Shown: piece after piece, positions 11,201 through 20,700 of the stretch
How positions within the stretch are numbered: the first letter of the stretch is position 1
How the letters are laid out: each line of letters begins with the position of its first letter
Origin: Elysia marginata
Taxonomy: Eukaryota > Mollusca > Gastropoda > Plakobranchidae
NCBI GenBank assembly: GCA_019649035.1
Contig: BMAT01000215.1
Span: forward strand, 50,167 to 72,221
Reading direction: 5' to 3'
Length of the DNA: 22,055 nt
The notes under the pieces: generated by a model
The model's database searches: none
What the model was told of the DNA's origin: nothing
The model's input: the letters and a program-made list of their open reading frames with translations, nothing else
Made by a program: the position numbers and the translations under genes

Positions 11201-14200
11201 GCAACTGGCAATGTGACAGAACGCTGCTGGCTAAACTGCAGGCACGCATGAGACACAGGGGAGGGTAGACATACACAGCTGCATTGCATAAAACTTTAGA
11301 GTTCAGAACTTTTTTCCTTTTATTTGACTTTCTTTTGCGTTTTTCTCAAAATATTGTTTTTTTTCCACATATATCGTTGTATATCTCCAAAAGTTCTTGA
11401 GCAATTCACTCCAAACTTCGCATATGACTTGCCAATGCACCGTTCTCAATTTTGTCAGAGGCTTTTAATAGAAATTTTCTTTGCTTTTGTTGGAAAAAAG
11501 TTCTTTTTGGCACTTTCCTTTTGTGCAAACTCAAAAAATTTATAAAAAAATCTAAAAAAGCAGCTACAAAAAATGCTTCTGACAAAATTTCTAAATTTCT
11601 AAACTGTAACAAACGATTGCTTTTTACAGAATGCAAATCCGTTGTTTAGATTCCGACTCATAAAGGCCTAAAATTAACTATTTTATCCAATATGGCGGCT
11701 ACTTCAATCAATTTTCATGGCAACCAAACATTGGAAATGATTAAATAAACATTTTTTAATGATTTTTGTCCCATAAACACTACTTTGAAAAACAAAAATT
11801 AGATCTTTCTACAAAAATGATAAAAAAAATGCCTCTAGTTGCCACACTGGCCCTTAAGATTAGAAATACAATTTTCTCCTCCATGAAAGTCAAGAATAAA
11901 TCAATTGTGCTTTCTTTTAAAAGAACCCTCAGCCTTGCCCAAAATTAAAACTCTTTCTTAAAAACAAATAAATTTCCCGCCGCACCAGCGCTTTGCAAAA
12001 AATTTTTAAAACTCACCATTTCACCCTCATAAGTCAAACACTCTTGAAAGACCCTGTCCAGAAACACATCTGTCAAAGTTCCAGTCCCATATCTGCCAAA
12101 GAGATGTAAATATATGATGCAAAAGGTGACTAAATTGAATACATTTGTGGTGTACAAGGGCTAATTGTTAATATGAAAGTTGACCTTTTCTGTGACCAAA
12201 TTTGAAAGTATGTTTCCCTTATTTGCTACTTTCTCCATTTTCATCTGTGTCACTACTCCTTACACTTCAATTTCTTGATATTTTATTGAGATAAACAGGT
12301 TGGCATCTAAATTATCAAAAATGTTTTTTGCATATTTAGTACCATGTAGTATCTTAAGCTTAAACAGTGTTTCAAAATCTGAGAAGACTAATCCTTCTGA
12401 ATTTTCTTGCATGCTAAATATTGTTTCAGTGTCTTTCCCTTTGCCTATTAAAATTCTCTGAATCAAGTTGTCTTTTAATCAACTTCCTTACCTAGACAAG
12501 GCTAATTCTAAGAAAGAATAACTTACATTCATGACAAATAAGTTTCAAGAGCAACCTTTACGGTCAGACTCATTTTGAGAACAATTTGAATCATCAATGT
12601 AAACTTGATACTTTTTGGACTGTTCATTAGAATAAAAATTTAAAAAAAAATCACAAAAACTATAAGGCTTTTAACAAACATAACATAAAACATTACCTTT
12701 ACAAAATCATACTTAATCAAAACCCAACATACATTCATATTTCCCATACATAAATTCATAAAAAGAAACCCAAATACACTGGCTTAAGAGCTTGAAAATC
12801 AATTTTACTAATATTAGAAAATGGGCAATCTCCAGCGTTATATATCATATACATAATCACAACATTGTTTAATCATACATAAATCACGACCTATACTATC
12901 ACAGACATCTCTTTGTGGTAGTCAGGATGAGGAAATTCTCCATGGCTCTGAACATCACTTCTACTAAGCTAGACACAGCAAATTGTTAGAATAAACAATA
13001 CACAATACGATCTGGTTTGTTATTTGTACAAGAGAGTGAATGATGAAACCAAGAGAACATGAAATAGTGTCAGAAGTAAACCATAAATTACAATAACAGA
13101 ATTAGATCTAGATCTATCAACTACGTTCATGACTTCTAGATTTAGATCTAGGCCTAGAGCAAGCTCAACCCATTTTTTGATAAATCAAAGCGCCTTCCAA
13201 TTTTGCCTCAGAGGTAACCTAGATACTTATATAGATCTTGCTGAATACATGAATAGATCTGGACTGGTCTGTTCTAAAATTGTATCACATTCATAAAACC
13301 AAGAACTTCATATCTCTGCAGTATTGGATCACTTTGATGCCTTAACGGCTTCAGTCAACCATCGAGCTAGGTGCCACCTCACTCAGACCTCCTATCATGG
13401 ATTTTGAGAAGGGTAATATTGCCAAAAACTGGAGATAATGGTCCCAAAACATGCAGCCTCAATTATTTGGCCCTCTAATCAACAAAACCGAGGAAGAAAA
13501 ATTGAGTTACTTTTTATCACTCTTAAGATGCGCTTGAGTAGATTACGGTTAACACCTGCACCAGAAAATAAGTACAGTACTACTAAATGATAAATCTACT
13601 AGCTAGGCCTAGACTGCTAGATACAGGAACTGGCCCTGGCTTTTTCGGCCAAGGGCAGAAAACTCCCAATTACCATGCTTGTATTGACTGCTGGTCATTC
13701 CTTGGCATTGTGATTGGCCAGCATGCCGGCAGCAGCCGGCGAGCTTGCACCCATGGAAATGTGTTTCAAATATGCAACCTGGCACCGTTACTCAACAACT
13801 GCATCTATAATATTTTTAATACTTCACCTACAAAGGTTAGACACAAACCTATCACAAGATTCAAAACTGGTCCGACAAAGCTATTTACAACTCAATTGAT
13901 ATATTTGGTTTTATACATGTGCAGCAACACCAATAGCTTTGCCGGATGCCAAACAGATTATTCAATTCTCACAATTAAAATCTAAAAAGATGAATATATT
14001 AGAAATCTGTAATAAGACACAGAAGGTGAAAAATTATAAGTCCACCTGGCTAGTTCTTCCTTGCTCAGCATCCCATTCCTGTCTTTGTCAAGGTTTAGGT
14101 ACTGGCCATACACTCGCAATGCAGATGGAGCTGAGAACCAGTTGGACTCTTGCATTTCTTTGGAAAGTTCTTCATCCCTGAGCTGTTAGATAAAAGCAAC

Positions 14201-17200
14201 AAATTAATTACCTTTACCTGTAGTAGAGGACTGACTTTCTGACTTTAATTTTGTTTAAAAGGTAAAAGACTACTATTACTAAAGAGCTATGTCTCAATGT
14301 AATTTAATGTTGTAGAAGAGTAAAAAGAAGGCTGTAGTCTATTGCAAGAAACCTAACAGTCCTAAATATAACAATGAGCCAAAACGATTCAGTCTGGTGA
14401 ACAACTGCATATATTTATGCAGGAGGTGAAAAAACAAAAAAAAACGACAGTAAAATTGTACTTCTTGAAAAAAAAACAAACAACTCAGTCTTTGTGTTTG
14501 GTATTCTTTCTTTATTACAATGATTGTTTTAAAACTTATTAATAAATAAGTAAAGACATCTAAGTATTGTTCTAAAAGAAAAAAGAAACCTTTATGAACA
14601 ACACAAAAAAAAAGTCAAACCAAAAAGGTTTATGACCCAAAAAATTTAGTTCTATCAATTACATTGCCAAAACAAAAATAATTTTGTAGAACTTAAGACT
14701 TCTGTTTGAAATCATTTTACTGTGGATAAGAATACTCACAACCTTATCAACTATAAATTCTGAATCTATGTGGGATATTCATTTCAAATTAAAGTTCAAC
14801 CAAGAGCAAAACTTTAAAAAATTATCTTACCTCCAACAAATCATCCAAAAAGCTGCAAGCTAAAATGTCCTGTATGCGTATTTTGCCACTTCTAAGAGGA
14901 TCCAAGAAGAAGAAAAATTTCCGCACAGCAGTGCATACATAGAATGAATAGAAAGAGCGTTCTAAACCATTCAACTGCAGACAAAAAAGACAAACTTTTT
15001 CTTAAAATTCATAATTAAAAGCTACATTTGAAAAATATTAGTTATCATGTAAAATAGCAAAAAAAAGTAAGCTTTTAATAGCTAACTTCAGGTATGGACC
15101 CTGTATATGAAACATAAACAGTGTTTGTCATGCCATATGCTGACCTCAGCAGAGCGCATCTGCTTCTCTGCTAGAAAAAGGCTTGAACCTGAAGTATGAG
15201 TGGGATGTTTCCTACCATACCCTTGTTTTATTGAAAACTTTCAGCTCTAATCGCAGAAAACCAATCTTAAAGGAGCACTAAGTTTAAAAATCTTAATTTT
15301 TTTTCCTTTTTTAAAACCTGTCAACTTATTTGTGTCTATAGACCTAGGCTTGGTTATGTGATCTTTTCAGATTCAACCCCACTACTAGTTGAAATCTCAA
15401 ATTAACATTTAACACAACTTTCAAGAAAATATGCTTTTCTAATTTCAAAGAATCTCTGTATATTAAACTTCCCATAGTATAAAAATAATCCCCGTATTTT
15501 TGTGTTTTTGTGTCAGACAGTTCTTCTCTCCTGGTTTCCATAATTTTATGACCAAAAATGGCAACCTTGTTGAACTTATGTGACCCTGATCTAAATCTAG
15601 ACTGTTAATTTCATGCAACAATTAAACATTTTACGACCCAGATCACAATCTTTTCTAATCTAAACATGGCTTGTGTCTATATTCTGATTTACAGCTGGTG
15701 CTACTTTGCCTTTATCTCAAGGTAAATGGTGTAGGTTTGTTTAGAGACTGACAGTAAGACGGGAATGGACAAATAATAAAGATAGAAAGAATTTGTCTAG
15801 GAAGTAAACAAAAAAAACCATCAAACATGCGGAATAAGCATAGCTAATTGGAAATTTGCTATATCTTCAGCTAAATCTAATCTGGGTTCTAATGAATGAG
15901 AGCTATGTGCTTTGTGATATATCTATGTCTAGATTCTAGATCTAAAAAACTAGCCCGTGTGGCTCTCAATTCTAGATCAATCAACACAAAACAAGGTTTT
16001 GATTAAAAGTGTTTGTTTATTCACTTTGCCAAACCATAATGTGGTCATGACACCTTTTCTTTACTGATTGCACAAAAACCCTGGAAACTTCTTTTGCTAG
16101 GCCTTGCAGACAAGCCGCCTCAGTATGGACACAAAATAGTTTTTAAGCATATAAAATGTAATTTACAATATTTTTTTTTTCAAAACACTCCTAATAATAG
16201 TGAACAGTGTCCAAATGACGGCTAGGCCTAGTGGTTTCGTTTTCTCGGTCAGCACATCACATGACACCTGAGGACATTAAATGTATTTTAGCAGAGTGTT
16301 GCCTGGTGCATTGAGTTTCTAAAAATATTGATGGCAATATGAATCTCTTGACAATGCTACCCTCTGCAATAGCTAGGCACTCACCTTATTTACACGAGGC
16401 ATATGAATTCATTGTGAACCACAGCAAGGCTTACATTTTCACAGAAATTCCTTTTAATTGGAATTTTTTAAAGGCAGTAGTAAGTTTATGCCATGTTTTA
16501 AATTCCAAGCCATCAGTACATATGTTTGGTGCTCCACTTTCTTCAGCTCTGCCCTGCTGAAGATGATCATGTTAGCTATATATATGAATATAACCACATT
16601 AAATTTTACACCTTTTTTAAAAACTTCAACCTAATTATTATCTTTTTATGTTGTTGCTTGAAATAGATATGTAAAAAAATGAAAAATTTGTTTAAAATAA
16701 ACTGCATGTTTAACCAACCTGAGGCAATGTAGGTATCAGTTCCAAGATATAATTTTCAAGGTCCTGAAAGTAAAAAAATGTTTTGCATGAGTAAATATAA
16801 AGTGGTGAAAAGACTGAATGTTTCAGCAGCCAAAAAGTCAGATCACATTAAACCTTTGGAGAAATAGATAAGACTCCAAACAATAGGAACTAGAACAATG
16901 ACTTTGAATTACAAACTAGAATTTTTATAATAGGCTTATCATCAAGATAACTTGCATCATAAACACAAAACAGGGAAAAGGTGGAAAGACCATCATCCGC
17001 ATCACAATAAAAAAGACAAAATCCGCAGCTTGCCCCACACAGACCAAATGTTCAGGTTGAGAAATGGCCACAAACATCTGAAATCCCACTTGCACGCTGT
17101 GGAACAGAGAATCAGGACACACAGCATATCCTGCAGGACTGCGTCCACCTAAACAGATACCACTCCACAATATGGCCCAAAGTAATGCCCCTGCAGCAAA

Positions 17201-17732
17201 AGCTCTACGTCTCCCAGGCCGACCTTTGGATGACTTCAGGGTTCACCACAGCTGCAATATTTTTGTATAATTATAGAATTGACAAGGATCAATGAGGAAG
17301 ATTTAGAAGCATTTTGGTCACATTGTCTCTTTGAAAAATGGGTCTTACTGATTGTTTACCATTACAAGTGGCTGATTTGATCATTTTACTGCTTCAAAAT
17401 CAACAGCAAAAAGGAAACCATATGAAGCATAATCAATAAAAAAAATTTGGCTTTACAAAATTGAAGAGCAAATAAGTTCTACATTTTTTTCATAGGTGCC
17501 ACTTAAGTATTTTCAAACAGGAGGAACTTTGCTGGCGTTAAGTAACAGATGATGTGACCGCCGAAGGCGGGAGCATTTCTAGGGAGTCCCGGGGCATGCT
17601 ACTACTACAACAACTACTATACTACTACCACCACCATCACTTCTACTACTACTACTACTGCTGTTGCTGCGCCTACTCCTACTACTACTGCTGCTGCTGC
17701 TTCTACTACTACCTCCACCACCACCTCCTCCT

Positions 17733-17774
<42 letters not shown>

Positions 17775-20700
17775 TTACCACTGCTACTACTACTGCTGCT
17801 CCTGCTGCTGCTACTACTATTAACTACATGTAAGTAATGTGTACTCACTGTTTCAATATTTCTTCAAACTCAAACTGAGTTGGACGGTTATTTTACCCCT
17901 GAAAAGGTATGGGTCAAAAATGACCCACGACATATTTTTTTATATAAAATATATGGGTCGAAAATGACACAGGACATACAATGTGTGTGTAAATATCAAC
18001 AGGATTTTTAAGGAACCAAAACTTTGCGATAAGAGGATTTTTCTGTACATGAAAAAATAACAACAAAAAATTGCTCACTGATTCTTTTAAGTAGCCTTGG
18101 CCAGCAACATCATAAAGAGACAGGCCTATACGAGTCTGGTGGAGCCACACTTTTCGCATAACATAGTTGAAAAACTGCATGATAGATATTCTGCCGAAAG
18201 GATCCCTTTGGAGCAGTTTGCAGAATACTGATGCTTGAAAAAATGGTCTGGAAACAAAATCATATTAAAATTGAAGTTGATGATTATGTGGGACTTTACA
18301 CACTACTTTAAATAAATCAAAGGTACATATAATTTTACTTTCTTCAAGTTATCTAACAGGGTATAGATCAATAAACAACATTTACTTCATAAAAGGGACA
18401 TTGACATTCGGAGTCAAAAGCTTTGGCCAAGACACAAAGCAAGCAAATGAAAAGTTAAGATTGTATTAATAAAAATTTGGACATAAAAAACTAGCATAAA
18501 GGAAAGACGTAGAAGAAGCTTTAGATCAGTCTTGATGAATAAGTTTTTGAACTGTTAATTCACAAATCAGATCTAGAAAAAATGCATGAAACTGAATTCA
18601 TAACTTAATAAAGAGACTTTTTGAATGGCACATGCCAAGAAAACATACAATAAAATTATCAGTTTTAAAGGAAACTAATAGTTCTCTTTCAAAGGCATTT
18701 TAACATTTCTATTTTGAACCTACTTGCACTTATTCCCAGCTTCTCCTTGAACCTTTAAAAAATCTTCATAGTTTATCATCTGTTCATCTCCATACAAAGG
18801 ATGTGTATGATGCTTATCTAAAAGAAACCACAGCTTCTGTGAAAAACAAAATAGATTGTATGTGTTTCTATAAGTGGATTGCTCTAATGGAAACAAACAT
18901 TTGGGTGCTAAGAAGTACTTATAATCAAAAGCTTATGAAAAAAAACAGTTTGCACAGGAAAATTAGTTACAATGGTATTGGACACAACCCATCTTATTTT
19001 TATAAAATGTATTTCATTATGTAGGAAGGTGAAATCTGCTTTTTGTCTCAGATAAATTTATGCTAGGTCTTTTTTATGAATAAAAATTACAAATGTATTT
19101 TAATAGTCATGAAGCTAAATTTCTATAATTACAAGTAGTTTACATATACTTGGAGTGCCCTACACACTCATACCTAACCGTTACCTCCTCAACAAAAATT
19201 AGTTGGAACCATGATTTATGGTGCCTAGAGTTGACTTAAAATAATGCTTTGTTCTTGCTTTTTTCCAATACCAAACTGATATTTCAATCTTGATGTATCA
19301 TGCTTCTGTGTCCCTGAGGCTTATTTCAAGATATAAACGTTTTTTTTATATCTAGGTATACTTGATTGTGCTAGAAATCCCTATGCCTTTTCCTGGATCC
19401 AAAATTGACAAAACAACCTTTATATGCCTGTAACCATTTCTAAGACAAGGTCATTTTGTGTTCCAATAATTTGTCTGACTGTTTGATTTTCATCTCCAAA
19501 AATTCAGTTTCCACCTGACAGTAACTAATAAAATAAAAAAGACAGCTCATTGATTCACCATAGCTAATTTGTCAAAACAAACACACTTGTAAGTTGGATA
19601 ATATAACCCTTACTTGTAATTCGTCATTGTCTAAAAGTTCGCGGCTCCTTCTTTGTAGAAACAGTGCCCTGAGAAAAGTGAAAGACGCATAACACATACC
19701 ATACTAGAAAAAGAGAGAATTTAACCCTTCATTCATAAAAAAAGTGAAGAAGTAGAAGAACCAGAAGCTCATAAATATTTGGAGTAACTATTGATAAAAA
19801 CTTAGAATGGAAAGCTCATTCTAAAATTGTATGGAGTAAACTTAACAACACTTATCTATATTTCTATATGTCTACAAGAAAACTAGGTAAAAACAATGTA
19901 CTCCTCTACTTGTTCTTTTAAGGCGATGATGCAAAGTGTGGCGTGCTATGCCTTCACATGTTGGGGTATGAACATGAAAAAAAAACCAACAATTTATGAG
20001 AAACCAAATCAAATTGTAAAGAATTGTACCAAAGTGTGAAAGCCTGAGTCTCCTTATTTGATGTCAATATTCTGTTGATGTGCAAATGTCAACTAAAAAT
20101 AAGGCAATTGCTAAAAATAGCACACACCCATTGTTTGATTTTGTGTAATTTCCTAAATATTTAGGGAAACCAATTTAAATCAAGTGTAGACTTTTTTCTA
20201 CCTTCAGTTCTGCTATCTCACTTCTGGATTTTTGTAAAGAAAAAAAATCAGCACATTTTTGCTGTTGAGTAGGGAGGGACGGGTGAGAGAGACAGAAAGA
20301 GAGAGAGAAAGATAGAGATAGAGATAGAGAGAGAGAGGGAGAGAGAGAGATGACACAAGAAGTGAGTAGAAGACCAATGGCCATAGTTTCAATTAAACAT
20401 ATATATATTGATTGTTCACTGTATATATTATTTCACATTTTTTAACTTTTTTGTTTGCCGTTTATGCATTTTGTCAATTGTATGTATACATGATTCCGCT
20501 GCAACAATCAAAACAATGTGCCTATTGGACCACACAGATTTATTTTATCTTATCACACCAAACTTGAAATCTATTTATAGAGATATTCCTTCTGCCTGTA
20601 CTTGTGATGACAGTTTCCTTTCCTCAAAATCTTCTTCATCAGTTTTAAATTTATGGAAATAGTAACCTCCCCCTTAATAATCTTGATCCTATTTACTTTT

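Larger units (their letters stand above)
16764..18078 (-). other. PPP2R3C intron (1315 bp), repeat-rich
   Basis: Contains a LINE pol fragment, the CTA/CTG trinucleotide tract and the GGGTC palindrome duplication, each described separately. Confidence 0.85.

Noticed and set aside
11324..11649. Overlapping open frames on both strands in an intron
   Set aside because: Lys/Phe-rich translation of AT-rich DNA with no family features.
13587..13985. 132-codon open frame, the longest in the window
   Set aside because: Lies wholly inside a PPP2R3C intron, shows no domain or family-like pattern, no splice support, and ends in AT-rich sequence; a chance frame in a GC-richer patch.
16339..16560. 73-codon open frame in an intron
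   Set aside because: No motif recognised, no splice or promoter context; within a confirmed intron.
17554..17848. Open frames of 89 codons on both strands (Tyr-rich and Ser-rich)
   Set aside because: Both are direct products of the trinucleotide repeat and not genes.
17914..18180. Minus-strand 88-codon open frame as a separate gene
   Set aside because: It is part of the 18079-18247 PPP2R3C exon read through its donor site into the intron.
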